A DNA stretch of 64,000 bases, taken from assembly GCA_033439765.1 (NCBI GenBank), contig JAULSN010000005.1, positions 2,743,001-2,807,000 of the forward strand, given 5' to 3'. The number at the start of each line of letters is the position of its first letter. Position 1 is the stretch's first letter. Made by a program: the position numbers and the translations under genes. Below the pieces are notes generated by a model. The model saw only the letters and a program-made list of their open reading frames with translations, did no database searches and was not told the origin of the DNA. This DNA comes from Lasiosphaeria ovina (taxonomy: Eukaryota > Ascomycota > Sordariomycetes > Sordariales > Lasiosphaeriaceae). Of the stretch, positions 10,614-26,139 are shown piece by piece.

Positions 10614-11445
10614 CTAGTCGCGCCGGAACTTGGCGGGGATGTTCTCCTCGACGATGGCGCGCTTGTTGAGGTCGTCTAACCGGTCCTGCTCCGCCTCCAT
10701 CTCCTCGTGCTTCTTGAAGTGTGCAATGTCTTCGGGGTGCGTGAGGTCCTCGAGCTTGGTGTTGTCGTCGTGGTACCTTTTTGTTCCCGGCGTCTCACGA
10801 TTAGCCAAGAGCTTCTGTCTGCATTACGTAGGCATGTACGACGCATAGATACGATACCTAGGTAGGTAAATAAAAAATATGAAAAGGGGGAACACTCACT
10901 TCTCCCAATGATGAATCTCGTACTCGTACTCGTCGTCGCCGTGGTGCCCCGGGCCGGTGCCCATGTCAGGTAGCGTCTTGCCGCGGCCGTCGACGAACTC
11001 GACGAACTCGTCGCGGCTGACCACACCGTCGCCGTTGGCGTCGAGTAGCGTTAGCACCTCGCGCGCGATCTCGTCGCGCCGCTCCGTTGTTATGTGCGCG
11101 TTGGACTCGTCCATTAGCCCGTACGTCCGCAGGATCTCGGGCGCCTCCCAGCTGCCGTCGCCGTCAAAGTCGTGCAGCGCGAAGAAGGACGCCGCGTCGA
11201 AGTCGGTCGCATGGTGTTCTTCTGTTTTATCCGCGGCAGACATGGCGTCAGCGATCTGATGATGACGACGATCATGATGATGATGATCCATCAGGCTTGC
11301 GGTGTGGCTTACCGGCCATGTGTTTCTGCATCCACGTGGCGTGCTCGTCGACAATCGGCTGCTGCGACCCGCTGCCGTGGTCGCCGTGGGCCAGCACACA
11401 GCGCCCGGCTGCGAGGAGCACGAGGCTGCTGAGGAGTAGCTGCAT
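10614..11445 (-). CDS. ssp120: Secreted EF-hand calcium-binding protein, Ssp120-like
   Basis: Three exons on the minus strand: 11445-11313, 11221-10900 and 10776-10614, giving 205 residues. The first intron has donor GTAAGC and acceptor CAG; the second has GTGAGT and an AAG acceptor. The joins restore HMAEEHHATDFDAASFF and HHWEKYHDDNTK. Residues 1-19 are a signal peptide (MQLLLSSLVLLAAGRCVLA) followed by His/Gly-rich HGDHGSGSQQ. Two canonical EF-hand loops follow: D62-E73 (DFDGDGSWEAPE) and D105-E116 (DANGDGVVSRDE). The charged tail includes HPEDIAHFKKHEEMEAEQDRL. Yeast Ssp120, which is related to nucleobindins, acts in the early secretory pathway with the cargo receptors Emp46/47; a luminal ER/Golgi calcium-binding role here follows from family. 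The gene is convergent with TYW2, about 220 bp apart. Confidence 0.85.
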
Positions 11446-14400
11446 CCTTGGCGTGTTTTGTCCCCAGATTCTTCTTCCTGTCTGTTCCCCGCCGGTACAG
11501 TACCCGAGTACGCGCTATCAGGGTGTGTGGGGCGTGTGTGTGGTGGTAGAAGGCGGAAAGGCGTTTTGAGTTGTGATGTCAATCGGAGCTTATTTTTTTT
11601 CTTACCCTTCTGTCGAGGTGTGGTAATTGGTTCCCCCGTCGGATGCAACGCCGCTCGGAGATCGGGATCGGACGAAACGGGAGCCCCCAATTACAGCAGC
11701 CTGTCTGCAACTAAGACCGTCCAATCGCGCTGACTAGGAGTCTTGCTGCGTAGAAGATGGGTTGGGTGACATCAGTTGGGAAAATTGGACGATAGAAACA
11801 GCTGGCCGATGTCGTCCCTTTGTCACTCGTGGGTGTCGTTGCTCGTTGAAAGTGCCCAGACTTGAGGTTCGCAAAGTGGCCACGACGTAATGGGGAACCC
11901 CGCCAGCGGCACTTTCCTTGCAGGGATCCCATAGCAAGGATTCCAGGGTAAAACCTGACCACAGGGCTCTCAACTCTCAACTCTCTCGAGTCTTCGACCG
12001 GCAGTCATAGGCTGCTTTAGTTTGTTGACTTCCGTCACTTGCAACATCGAGAACACTCGGCTTGGGTATAGAATGGAAGGAGCAATCGTCAAACACGATA
12101 GGCTGACTCGAGCTTGTTCAATGAAGCTTTCCTCAATTGAGCAAAAGCTGCCGCCTAGTGGCCACGGGCACTGCGTGTGAATGGGCCATGGTCGGCACTA
12201 GCCAACTACCGTGTGCACACTACGATCGTCGGGACATTGCATTTTGGTGGTCCGCAACAATACAGACATCAGCGTCACCACGAGCGCTTGTCGTGGCGGC
12301 TTGCGACCAGGTCTTGGTGGGCGGCCTACCAATCACAGCCCGCCCCGCGCTCTTGATTCAGATCCCTCGGCATGTGGCAGACCAGCACGGCCCCATCAGC
12401 GACTCGGCGCCGCGTCGACATTTTGTTTGCTGCGAGCCGCCATGACACCTAGACAAGAGGGAAAGTATGACCACGTCGTTTCCTCCTTCCCTTGTTCCCG
12501 TCAAACCTCCGGGCCTCCAGCTTAAGACTTTTAAGTTTCCCTGGCTGTGTGCCACGCCACGGAAGGAGCAATTCACTCCCTCCACATCCATACCTACTCC
12601 ATATTAGTGGTGAACTTCCAGGCGTCTTGTACCTGACCACTCCCGTCATTCCTCTTGCCTTCCAGTCTTCCATGTCATTCACCGCTCCCGTCCGCCCCCA
12701 ATGTAAACCGGTAACACGACTGTTCTCTCCTTCAGCCGCTGCGCCTGCACGCTGCTCGGATCTGCGAGCCGAGCCCGTCATCTGCACCGGGCAATTTATC
12801 CAAGATTTGCCATCCTCTGGGCCAAAGGACTGACAAACAATCAAGACACGAACGCCTCTCCGCTCACCGAATTGTTCCAGAAGGGGTTGCGCCCTGGAAG
12901 CGAGCGAAGCGAGCCAACCTAGCGAGTCAGCCCATCGTGGGCCGTGGTTGGCGATGCCATGCCATGCCATGCCATCCATGGCTGCCGTCGCATTGAGGTA
13001 GCCGCACAACACACACGAGGCAGAGACGCGAGCCGCGCCGCACGCTTCTAGCCGCGCCGCCGCCCATTTGAGCCGGAATCCTCGAGACCACGGTAGTATG
13101 CTTTATTATGCCATTGCAGTCTTCTTCCTGCTGCTGCTACTGCTGCACTTGATATACATATGTTGGCGGCTGCTGCTGTTGCCGCTGCACTCACTGCTGA
13201 GCTGCATTCGTCTTGCATCTCCCTCTCGCCTTCTCCCTTTCATCCTCTCTCCCGTGCGTCTTTTTTACACTCACTTGCTTCTCCATCTCCTCCGCCGGCC
13301 GGCAGTCCCAAGGGTCAAAGCACGCCCAGGCGCAGCAAGACTCCATCTGCGCCAAAATCTCTCACGGCACAGTCAAGACTAAATATAGTGCCGCGTGCAG
13401 CAAGGAGGGGACGGCGGACCTGGAGATGCCGCTGCTCGACATGTCTTACACCGAATTACCCCACTACACGTGTGCCAGAGATGCTTTTATCTCACCTACC
13501 TCACCTCGGCTTTTCTGACCACATTTCTTTACTAGTCTCTCTAGTCTCGCTCCTTTTAACCCTACTTCATTGCCACTCCTCTCCTTTTTTTGTTTCTTTT
13601 TTCTGCCTGAAAAGGTGAATCCCAACTGGCGGCGTTGTGCAGTTGCATAGTCGCCTATCACCCCCTCCTCTTTCAGGAATGGCCGCTCTCGACATACGGC
13701 GTATCTAGCCAAAATGATGCCTGTTGGGGATGGGCACGAGAGTCAGAGGAATGGGATGGGAAGCAACAACTACTATGCAGTGGCCGTCCCTCTTGTGCAA
13801 CCACATCCTGCCGGTTTTACGTACAACCGACACAGCACTGTCCAACGAGACATCTGCTGCCAACGCAGGTCTCTTGTCCTCTCGGTGTGCTGGGGTTGGC
13901 CAGTTCGCCCCTGACCATCATATTTCCTGTTATCCCCCGCCTTGTACACCGTTACACCTCATCAAACCCATTCACTTCGGTCTTGTCTACCCCTCAGCCG
14001 TTCCCGCGGTGGGGCGGCGTTGGCGGCGGCGACGTGAGACAAACAGAGCGGCCGCGAGGCAAAGCAACCCAAAATGGCCGCCATATGCCCAACTCTATCT
14101 GCGGGCCGACGGCATGTCCGAGGCGTTGAGCTACAATCCTCCGCGCCCCTCCTTTCCCCCTTTTAGTTGGCCAACACAACAACTATCCTCCCAGGCGAGA
14201 TCCAAAACTCGCCGAGCTTGTTCCCCGTCGTCGTCGTCGTTGTGTCGTATCCAACATCTCCCCATCACTCGGCTCTCGCTTAGACGGCGTTGCAAACCAC
14301 CAAGAGTTGTCGACGAGACAGCATTGCCCATCGTCGACCGTCTCAGGAACTCGCATTGCGTCCAGCTCGACTCAAGCCGACATGTTGATCCATCGGCCTT

Positions 14401-16268
14401 TGCCTCCTCCCCGTGGACGGACGAGTCGTCGACGAGACAATTGTGCCGCCATCCTGGGCTTTCCTTTTGACCACCAGCATTGGGCCGGCCAGGCTCGAGC
14501 AGGCAAGCGGCTCAAGCAAGGCGACACGACTTCGAGTCATCTTGTGCCGCCTGATCTCGCCATGCCGATCAGGTCTCTGGGCGGCTCCCATGCGAGATAT
14601 AACCGGCTACTCTCCCGCAGTAACCGCAAATAGAGTCAAGCCGAAGCCGCCCTTCCTGGCCGGGAGTAAGCCATCAGTGACGGCAATCCATGCCAGAAGA
14701 ATACATGGAGCACCATCCATCATGGCAGAACAGAACGAGAGAAACAATCGGTAATGTAAGTGAAATAGCTTTTGATGAATGACTAGCTTAAGACTAAGAC
14801 TAGGGTACTAGGTACTAAGCCAACCGACCAACCAACCGAAGACGATGATATTCGCGGGGGGTGATGTGAATAAAGAAAACTACAAGTACAAAAAGGTTTG
14901 GACAGAAAAAGAACATAGCATCGCCTCCCCTTATCTCCCCATTTCTGGCACATGATCCCTCCAACCACATGCCCACATATATATATATATGATGGGAGAA
15001 GGGAAAGCGGAGCAAGGAGTCCCTTGTTTCCACTGCCCAGGCTTCCCTCTCCCTCGATTCCCTCCCGCTTTCTGTTATTAGTACACAGGATGTAGGGGAT
15101 GTACCTCTCCCCCGACCCTTATTTTGCCTCTCCAATTGTCGTCGCCGTTCCTCCCTCTCATCCGCGTGTTTCTCAGGTACATACCATACACCACCACGCT
15201 CATTACCATTTGTTGTGAAGAAGGGCACAGAAAAACAAAGAATCCATTGCATCCTTTCCCCGGCGATGAAGAGAAACAAAAACAAAACAAAGTGGGCTTC
15301 CCATGACAACCTCTCGAGCGATGAACCAAACAAGGCGGCCGTTCAAATCAGGACATTCGTAATCCAGTTCCCGGTTCCCGTTCATTTCGTTGCCCGCAAC
15401 CCCTTAGCCCTCCCATATTGCGTGGCTGTTTTTCCTCCCCTCTGGTCATCCCATCCCAAGACACCCTGATTATTTCCAACAGCCTATCCATCCATAATAG
15501 ACACAGACACAGACACACACACATATACATGTCGTTTCCCTTTCGGCGCCGGTGTGGTATATGATGCTTTCCCTCTCCATTCGATGCGGTTAATGTGTTG
15601 GCCGTTGGTCGTTTTTTTCGTCATCGTCATCCTCAACATCTCGCGCTCAAGAAACCGCTGCCCCCATATCGAAAGTGGGTATGCAACCGACCGGGTGGAA
15701 GAAAATGAGTAAACGGCCGCCGAACGCGCCTCCGCCTTTTTTGCCAATAATGATTAATACGGGGGGAAAAAACCATCAATCGGGGTAGCCGCCAACTCTC
15801 GATGAAAGCAGGGCGAAAAAGAAAAACGCCAAAAATGGTGGAAACGATCAGGAGATAAAAAACAAAAGTCAAGTCCCAAGAGACATGGGTACCGAGACTC
15901 GCAGGGAATAATGGTTTTTGAAGAGCAGACGCAAGCACGGCCCAAACACCAGAGAGTTTGAAGCTTGGATGATGTCGCCAATTGAAGTCGACTCGTCGAT
16001 CAAGGGAAGGGTTCGGCGGAGGAGAGAGAGAGACCACGACTGGTTCTGTGGGGCCTAATTGGGGATCTCTGCTCTGCAACCACGTTTCCCCAACCAACCC
16101 GTCGACGACAGCGGCCAACAATGCCGGTACTCAAACGATGAAATAAACGACAAGAAACAGAAACTGTTGGTACACAGGCGAGGCCTGAAGGGGGTATTTA
16201 TGATGACTGGTGGCAATAGGAAAGACAATCACGCGGTAGAGCAAGTGGAAGAGCTACGAGCTACTCCT
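11446..16268. other. Gene-free region of about 4.8 kb
   Basis: No conserved gene found on either strand. Open frames (up to about 250 codons near 13724-14470) overlap one another, show no domain and no third-position bias. 11446-11600 should be the Ssp120 promoter. A short (ATGCC)4 repeat sits at about 12956-12975. 13100-13300 is CTG/CTC-rich and by chance encodes a Leu-rich peptide. 15500-16268 is the likely 3' untranslated region of the minus-strand zinc-finger gene. Confidence 0.45.
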
Positions 16269-17902
<1,634 letters not shown>

Positions 17903-17998
17903 TTCTCCTTGTGTTTTGGTTTCGTGGTGTTTTGATGTTCCTGACTGGGTGATCGTTGCGGGACGGGTCGCGGACGTTGGACGTGCACGATGAGCGTA

Positions 17999-18006
17999 CT
18001 TATAAG
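17999..18006 (-). promoter_or_regulatory. TATA-like box of the C2H2 factor gene
   Basis: Read on the minus strand, GACGTCTTATAAGTAC has a palindromic CTTATAAG core about 97 bp upstream of the ATG at 17902. A second, related ACGTCTTAAGAG lies about 20 bp further upstream. Position and sequence fit a TATA element. Transcription from it is inferred. Confidence 0.4.
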
Positions 18007-21000
18007 ACGTCTTTCGTGGAGACCCCTGCTCTTAAGACGTGGGAACTGACAGGCTACCGTCGACCTGTGGCGAAGCGTCGACCGGCACGACCGGGGTAGG
18101 GATGCAAGTGGTATGGGTGGGTTCGGATTGGGTATGTCCCCCTGGCCCGGAATGGCGAGCAAGCGTGATCTCCTTCAATGCAACCGGACTATGCAGGAAT
18201 TCCGCGACAAGTTTTATACAGGGGACGAGGAGAACTGGCGCTCTACACGCGATGATCAGGTGAGAGAGCCGCGATGGGGATAGCTGGACGAATGGGCGTC
18301 CAGCGCAAGGCGGGTATGCTGGCGAAGGAAGAAGGGAGCGAGAGAGTGTGAGAGAAGACGATGCTCTAAAGGTGGCACGGCGCACACAGCAGAGCGTAGA
18401 GCACGGATAATAGGAGGAGCGAGCAATGAGGGCGAGCGGTCCTCGACAAAGGATATTGGAGCTTGAGGGTCGGTCGTCAGCAACGACAACAAAAGACAAT
18501 GGGCCAAAACGAGCAATAACAACGACGACACGAATCACGCCAACGACATAATCAGCATAAGGGAAGATGTTGAAGGCTGGTTGGGATGACGGTCGAAGCC
18601 AAATTGAAACGGGGGCGGACGGTGACGAACGGGGAGGAAGGCTGCTCTTAAGAGAGTTCAGTAGCTTGGCTAGCCACAGATACAGGAAAAGCTTGGTGCA
18701 CGAGCACCAGGAAGGTCTCCGCTCCAAGTGGTGAGAATGGACGGGTGAAGAGACGGTAGTGTAGTAGCTCGCCCAAAGTCTGGGGCTAGCTAGGGCCACA
18801 CGTTGGAGTCTAGGACGAGATGGGGCACGCACGCACAGAGAGAGAGAGCAGAGAGAGTGGAGTGCAGTGTAAAGACTAAGGGGCTTGGAAAGTATCTCGG
18901 TACCTTTTGACGGGTCCTTAGCTCGCTGGGCGGTGCAAGTAAGGCAGAGCTAATCTGGTGGGCTGGCCGTTCTTGTCGTTTCGAAGTCAAAGTGTCGTGG
19001 GCCGGCATGCGTTAAGTTTCCGAAACTAGCACATAATGGGGAAGAGGGGGTATGAGGGGGAGGGGAGAGCGGAGCCACTCTCAGGAACACGCTATGCGGA
19101 TCGTCGAGGCAGAGAGGGCTTCTGGGCCTGCCGGTGCCTGGATGCAGGTTCGTTGCAGGTGCAGATTTCTGGTCCTTTACCTAACAGGTATGTGGCCGAC
19201 TGCCGAGCGTGGTGGCCAGGGGTGTGTGTGGTGGTGGTGGACTGCAAAGTTGCGTCCGCTGGCTGCCCGCAATGATGGGATGTAGGTGCTGAAAAGGATG
19301 TGCCTTTATCTCTCTCTCTCTCTCTTGTCAAAGTTGCTACTACTTTCTTTCGTCGTCCTCGCTCAACCTGACTCGGCAAGCAAGCGCACAGTCCCTCTCA
19401 AAGTCTCCAAAGGCGATGGGTAGAAAGAGAGGCGAATTTGAAAAAGAAAGGAAGAAGCTGATGGAGGGGAGAACAGCTGGACCGGAAACCGGAGAGTCCT
19501 TATGAGACGGCCGGTTTTGCCGTGGGAAATTCAAGTCTTTGCTTTTCTTATTTTATTTTTGCAGCTCGTCAGTCGTCGTGGGTTTTGCTGGCGGGTCTCC
19601 AAAACTCCGAGATCGACCGAGACAGTGAGATAAGCAGACAGACACGCGACAAGTGTCGTCAACCCTGGTAGTCCGTTGCGTAGGGCTAGAGCTGTGAGAG
19701 GCAACAGGTGGCGGAAACTCAACACGGGGTGACGTTTGTGTTTGTTGACGTTTGTCGGGATCACCTTTTTGACCTCGGACGTCTCTGTTTCTCTGTCTCT
19801 TCAGGAATAGAAACGAGATGCCCAGGCAATGCGATGCAGGAACAGGGTCCGAATATGGTGGAAGGGGTTCGGGTTGGGAGGGGTGGCCTCGTGGGTTATG
19901 TATACGCACGCACAGAGGAGAGATCTGGACCGTGACCAGAGTCGGCGGTATTGATGCCGGCAGCGGACGAGATGGGATCCAACGAGGGTTGCGGGCTATC
20001 GTGGGCGTATTGAGATATGGCGGTGGCGCTGGATGAGGCTATATGATCAGGGACTCTATACCTCGGGGGTCGGCTGCCCTCTCAGAGGCCAGTGGCCGGG
20101 TGTGGGGAGAGAGGGGGGGGATGTGTGTGGTGGAGGTGGAGGGTAGGGTACTCGGTACAGAGAGAGAGGGTGGTGATGGATGGGGTTCAACAAGACGGCA
20201 CAAAGTGCCTGGGCGCACACCTGAGGTTGCTGCGGGTGCGTGTATCCCAGGAACAGTGCTGCAACCTCGAGTCCCTTTTTTTTTTTGTCTCGCTGACTTG
20301 GCCTGGCCTGTCTGTCCCTCGTTGCCCCGGCGTGCAGGTCTGGGTTGGGGTGCGTCTCTGGTGGAGTGGGATGCTCGAGCGCTGCTGCTACTACTGCTGC
20401 TGCTGCATCTACTCAGGACTAAGGTAAGGTAGGTAAGCCCCCCTCCCCCGATACTATACTGCTACACAAACCGATGATGAGATCAAGGCGGGCTGGTCGG
20501 GCCCCTGTGGACGCGGCGATCTCCTTCGGCCCAAGACGGACGCAGATGGGTGTCCTCGTCGAAACTGAAAGGGAATAGCTCCTCGATTCGATGTTGCCAT
20601 AAAAACTCTCCGAGTAAGTCGGACGGCCCAAAATGTGACTGATGAGCTATCTTGTCGCAAGGGAAAACGCCCAAGCATACGGGCAGGAGACGGCTTCGAT
20701 ATTCCTCCCCCCTTTGCTTGGCAGCTATGGCGTTGCGTCTACTTCCTAGATAGGTATCTGTATGTTTTGTCAGGATGGAGCCGTGACTGACAGGACGTAG
20801 CGTTGGTGGGCGGGCGGGCGGTTGACGGTTGAGGTGAACGGTTGACGGCAGAGGCTCCACGGCGCACGCTTGTTGCTGCAGCAGAGCGTTTCTAGAGTAA
20901 CTAAGTTAAGTTACCTAGTCCTGGAAGTCCAGATGTGATGCGGCCGAATACTGTGTATACGCATACAGTGCAGATGAAAGCCGAGGGAGGGTGCGTGTGT

Positions 21001-22671
21001 GCCCAGGGAAGGGAAGGAAGCATGAGAGTGGGATTGAGCTTTTGCTGGGGCCGGGCTGTCAACAACGGGGAAGCAGCAGTGGAGGATCGGCAGAGGGCAA
21101 GAAAGAGAAGCTCAAGTGGCCCGGGAAGTCCGCAGCATGGTGGTATGTACTGCGTAGTTGTACCTATATAAGGTAAGGTAGGGAAGGTGAGGGCGAGGGC
21201 GAGGGTGAGGGTGAGGATGAGGGAGGATGCGATAGATACCTACTGTCCTCAGGCCGGCTGTCCTGTGCGTGCTGCGTGCTGCTGGGTGGTCTCCGAGTAC
21301 GATAGATAGCGTGCGTAGGTAGGCAGTGTAGGGGGGTAACAACCTAAGCTGCCTAGGTTGGCTAGGGTGTGAACGAACGTGTAGGGACGGACGGGGACGG
21401 GGACGGGGACGGGGCCAGCGACGACGCGATCGAGGTGCCACAGCTCTGAGCTCCCTACCTAACCTTGCCGAAGCTGCCAGTGGAGGGGAGTGGGCCGTAG
21501 TCCGCCGACCACGATACATGACGAGAGGACGGAATGGTAGCCAGAACCAGAACAAGCCCTCCATCCAGCCCAGGGTAGGGGTAGCGGGCTGCCAGCTTCA
21601 CGGGCCCCGGCCCATCGAGCTGTCTCCTCCTCCTCGGTCCCTGCCAAATGCAATTCAGCAGGAACAACCAAGCCTGGGCTGGCTCCGGCAGCCCTCTGGT
21701 TCTGGTTCTAGTTGTCTATCTGTCTGTCTGGGTGGTGGGAATCCCGTGGCCCCAAACTCTAGCTTTTGCTTTTTCCCCTTGCGCTTTCCTCAAAGAGGCA
21801 AGTCACCGCCGCCACCTGCGCCCCAAAGGGGAATAGGAAAAGCGCCCGAAACCAAAGAAATTGCCTGTTAAGTCAACAGGAGTCCAGGACTACCTTAAGC
21901 TGCAGCACCACCACCAGCAGAACCGACGGGGAGGAAGCATGGGGCCTGGCAAGACGCCGGATCTGCCTATTCCTATCCATTGTATTGTATATTCAATACG
22001 GGCTGCAATCCAGAGGGGAGTTGTCGTCGGGTACGCAGTATGTACTGTACATACCTTGCCTACCTTGGGTACTCTACTTCTTGCATCAGTCAGTTCCGTG
22101 TAATTGTGTATGTACACTCCCTCCAGGTCTTACTCCGTCCCTGTCCATCTCCTTCTCTCTGCCTCTGCTTGCTCTCTCTCGAACTCGGCTTCACACCTCG
22201 TCCCTGCTAGCGCCAAATGGCCGAGTGAGTGAGTGCTGGACCTTTTCGCATCGCGGGGCACTTTGCCCTTCCTGTAGCGAGCGAGCGAGCCAGACTGGAG
22301 CGGGAATCGAGCCCTTTTCTGCCCCTCCACTCCGGGAATTGGGCTTGAATGTATACGGATGAATTGGGCAGAGAGAGACGGGACGACGGACGGCCTGGCC
22401 TGGCCACCGCCCGTATCGAGGTCAACTAAGGTACCCGAGGCAATAGTTGCGTGTCTGAGAATTGGAGATGGCCAGAAAGAGACAGACAAGAGACCGCCAG
22501 CGGAGACGACATAGAAAGTGAGGGGACGGAACCCCTCCGCAAGGCTCCAATTGACCAGTGACAAGTGACTGTCCGCAGCGTAGTGCAGCCAGCAGCTGCG
22601 ACCGACCAGTGGGCCGCCGGAGCAAAAGCTTCTGTCTCTCTCTCACTCTGTCGCCCTTTCCTTTAACAGGA

Positions 22672-22702
<31 letters not shown>

Positions 22703-25700
22703 TCAGCAGCGGCAACGCGCACTGCGGCAGGCGGGAAGGAGCAAGAGACAGACAGCAGGACCACCTACTATGTACACACGGCTCACCTCCGCTGCCCATT
22801 GGAGAATTGGCGCAGCCTGGGGGGGAGCTTCTTGTTCTCTGTTCTGCAGCCAGTCGGGTGGAGTCCTTGAAAGTTTGGTACGTGCATCCCATTCGCTGCA
22901 GCGCTAGCGGCACGGGCATTTCTAGCACTTGCCCAAACCAGCTTTCTTTCTGTACCCATGTACCGCAAGTATCTCGCCTGGGGACAGGCGTACCCTTTCT
23001 CCAGGCGGGGACCCTGAACATCCAGCAGCGCGCCCGCAAAAGCGCAGGAGTGCGAAAAGAAAGCTGGGGCACGGCACAGCAACGGAACCCGGCCGGCTCC
23101 CAAAGGTACTTGGGGGTACTTTTGGCCGAGGGGCCCTGGAAAGGTGGGGCCCACGGCCTTGCAGAACTGCACCTGCAAGGTTGAACGTTCCCCGCGAAAG
23201 GAGTGGAAGCGAGGTACCTGAGTGGTACGACCAAAGCTTGCCCCCTGTCCGCCAAGCCCCAAATGAACATTTTGAGAGTCGCTGCAGCGGTCGAGAAGAA
23301 GGATGTATTTTTTTTCCTCTCGGGGAGGAGGGGTTGGAAAAGGGAACGCGGAAAAGTAAAAGGAAAATTGATGCTTTTTCGTCTGTCCTTTCCCCCCCCT
23401 CCCTGCTCAGAATAAGTGTGCAGATGTCAAAAGTCGACGGGATGGACACAACAGGCGCGCGCGCACACAACACATTGGCTTATACTTTTTGTTTTCTCTC
23501 CGATGCGGGCCCGCGCGATTCGGCTGGGCGCAGGGAAAAAGATTAGGCCCCAGATATATTGAATCGTTATTAGCACGGCAACTCTTTCTTCCACTGCCGA
23601 CAGGCCCATTCCCGGTCTCGAGTGCTGTTACACCAGCCTCCCCTTTTGCCTTTCTAAGACGAGCGGGACTAAAGGAAACTACAGGGGATGGTATTCCGTA
23701 ATTCTTACAGATCAACATCCACGCTCATCCATAATGGGGAACATCCTAATATCGTACATACGTGTATGATGATGTTGACCCAGTCGGTACGGATAGGTAA
23801 TCCATAATCCGTACACCCGTGTGCGGCCCTGCGCTGACAGCAGGAGAGGAGACGGACGCCTTTCTCTCCGTTGGAATAATCTCTCTTATCAGAGGTTTTT
23901 TTCTTGCCGCAGCCCCTTGTCCGGGAAACAAAAAAAGAAAGATGCAAAAGAGTTCCTCCTGCCGGGGGGCCCAAAAGAGGAGCCTCGTTACGAGTTGTAC
24001 GCAGTCTTCTTGTGTTACGTGAACCAAGTGCACCTAAAACCGACCTAAGCTCGAACGAGAGACAGACCCACACCTGGCCTATCACACTACACAAGCAGGG
24101 CAAGCAGCAGGGCGAGATCTCTGTTTCTACTGTGTGATGTGACGGCTACGATGCTTCGTTTCGGTTTTTTGGAGGTCGTTTTGTGACAGAAGAGAGCCCC
24201 AATGTTTCAAAAAAAAAAAAAAAAAAAAAAAAGGAAAAAGAAACTTAGGTCTTACTCTGGCCGCCGCCCTGGGAAACGCCACCGGCGGGGAAAAAAGGGG
24301 GGGGGCTCCAAGACACAATGAGAAAAGAAAAAAAAAACGAAGAATAATTAAAAGCCGTTGAATGCCATTTCGAGCGCACCAACGAAAGAATAGGCATTGA
24401 ACCTCTGCGCGCACCCGCTCTCTCTCTCTCCAAACAAAATGACATTGCCCAGAGGGACAAAATAACAAATTAGGCGTTTTTACGGTCTTGCTTTCGGCGG
24501 GCGCGGGTGCTCTGATTGGGCAGGGCCGCAATTTGCTGGATCTCGTCTCTGGCAAATACGTAAATGTGTTTGACTTATATGTTTATTACTCGGCCGCAGA
24601 GTAGTGGGTATGGAGCGGGATAGGTGTATGTCTGTGAGGGGAAGAAAACAGCTGACAAACCCACAAACGCAATCGAGAAGAGTGGTGGTGTGCAAAGGTA
24701 TGCGTGTGTGAGGCACGCACCGGTTGTGATCCGGGTCTTGCCAAAAGGGCAATTAATTACGAGGGCCTGGGGGGGATATTCCTTCCCAGGAAATTTCTGC
24801 TTGTCGTCGTTGCCATTTCTTTCTGCTATTACTCTCTCCCATATGGAAATGCCTTCATGTGGGCTGGACTTCACCCCGCCATTTCATCCCCCCTTGCGTT
24901 TCGTTTCCCGACGCCGGCGGGAGGAGAGGGGGGCTAAAATGGGGGCGGGTGCACAGCCCGTCCCATCCATCTTTCTTGTTTCATCAAAACACACACATCG
25001 TATATAAAAAAAAGTGTGTATTCCATATGATAGCAAAATATCGATCGCCCACATACCTTACGCTTATATCCCGTCTGGCCGGGGTGAGGGTTTATAGGGG
25101 GGGTATAATGGGATTTGCCGTAGGAGATAACTTCTACTTAGCCCATACGATATTATTGTATTTCATATAGACCCCGTTTTTTAGACTTCCCCAGATACAC
25201 ACACACACACACATTCAGTAAAGGGAATTAAAAGAAAAGGGGGGGAACGGCGTTGCTGGCTCATATTAGCCTCAGATATTATGGCCGATCAGGCCGGCTC
25301 GCTGGTGATGGCGAGCGATAAAGGCTATATTTCCTTTCGTCTCTCCACCATTTCAACGTTGGCGACGGCTTTTTCGGTCACCTTGCAGCTATTCATTTTC
25401 TCTCCCCTTTTTTGTTTGTTCCTGATCCCCCCTTTTTTCCGTTCTCCTATTGCCCGGACCTTTTCCGCACATAGCGCATCTTTCCCCTCCCCCTCTCCCG
25501 AAAATGGAACAATTCTTTTGTTTCTGCTGGCTCCAACGTCTTGGCAGCGCAGGGTTACTTTAACTTGATAAAGTGTATACAGGTGGTGGGGCGGGGTGGG
25601 GGAGGGAATGCTAGAGGCGAGCCAGCTCCGTGCAGTTTGCAGGTTGCCTGCCGGTGCGAGACGATGGACAGCTAACGGTGTGATGATGGTGACGGTGACG

Positions 25701-26137
25701 GTGACGGTGACGGTGACGGTGACGGTGAGGGCCGAGAGGTGGGGCAGACGGGATGGAAAGAAAACACCACAGCTCCATCAATAACCAAGAAAAAGACAAA
25801 TCCGTACACTACCTACCCCAAGAAGAAAAAAGAGGATACCCTTACCCCGGATACCCCGATCATGTCAAAATGCCGTCAACACCGCGCACGCCCGCACGGC
25901 AGGGAACCTAAGGCAAACTAACCCTTGTTGGTCAGGCGCTAAGGAAGCGAAGGAAGGGTGACCTTGTCAAGCAAGCAACCCTCGATCTGCAAACAACAGA
26001 AGAAAAACAGACAAGAGTTCAAAACGTACAGGACGGCCTGCCACTAACAAAAAAACAGTTACAAGCGGTCAGTCAAAAAGGCTCCGCATGCGCATCTCGT
26101 CTCGCATATGGCCCGTCCTTGGGTTCCTCTATCAGGC
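18007..26137. other. Left part of the gene-poor island, upstream of the C2H2 factor
   Basis: About 8 kb with no recognisable gene. It is rich in pyrimidine and purine tracts and simple repeats: TCTC runs near 19310, GAGGG(C/T) units at 21186-21222, GGGAC units at about 21390-21410, a CAG run at 22672-22700, and 24 A at 24209-24232. Short TACCTTACC / GGTAAGGTA motifs recur. Longest open frames (282 codons near 22422-23270; 266 near 18032-18832) lack domains and coding bias. The stretch next to 18007 is probably promoter. Confidence 0.45.
25688..25729. repeat. (GGTGAC)7 hexanucleotide repeat
   Basis: Seven near-perfect tandem GGTGAC units in non-coding DNA; the last ends GGTGAG. Confidence 0.9.
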
Positions 26138-26139
26138 TA

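Noticed and set aside
13724..14470. 248-codon plus-strand ORF
   Set aside because: No domain, overlaps other frames, mixed third positions.
15633..16121. 162-codon minus-strand ORF with a hydrophobic segment
   Set aside because: Lies directly downstream of the C2H2 stop on the same strand, so it is probably 3' untranslated region.
18032..18832. 266-codon minus-strand ORF upstream of the C2H2 factor
   Set aside because: Ser/Pro/Arg-rich translation of a pyrimidine-rich promoter or leader; no coding bias, and it lies upstream of the TATA-like box.
22422..23270. 282-codon minus-strand ORF
   Set aside because: Overlaps several equally long frames on both strands, with no domain and no splice structure.
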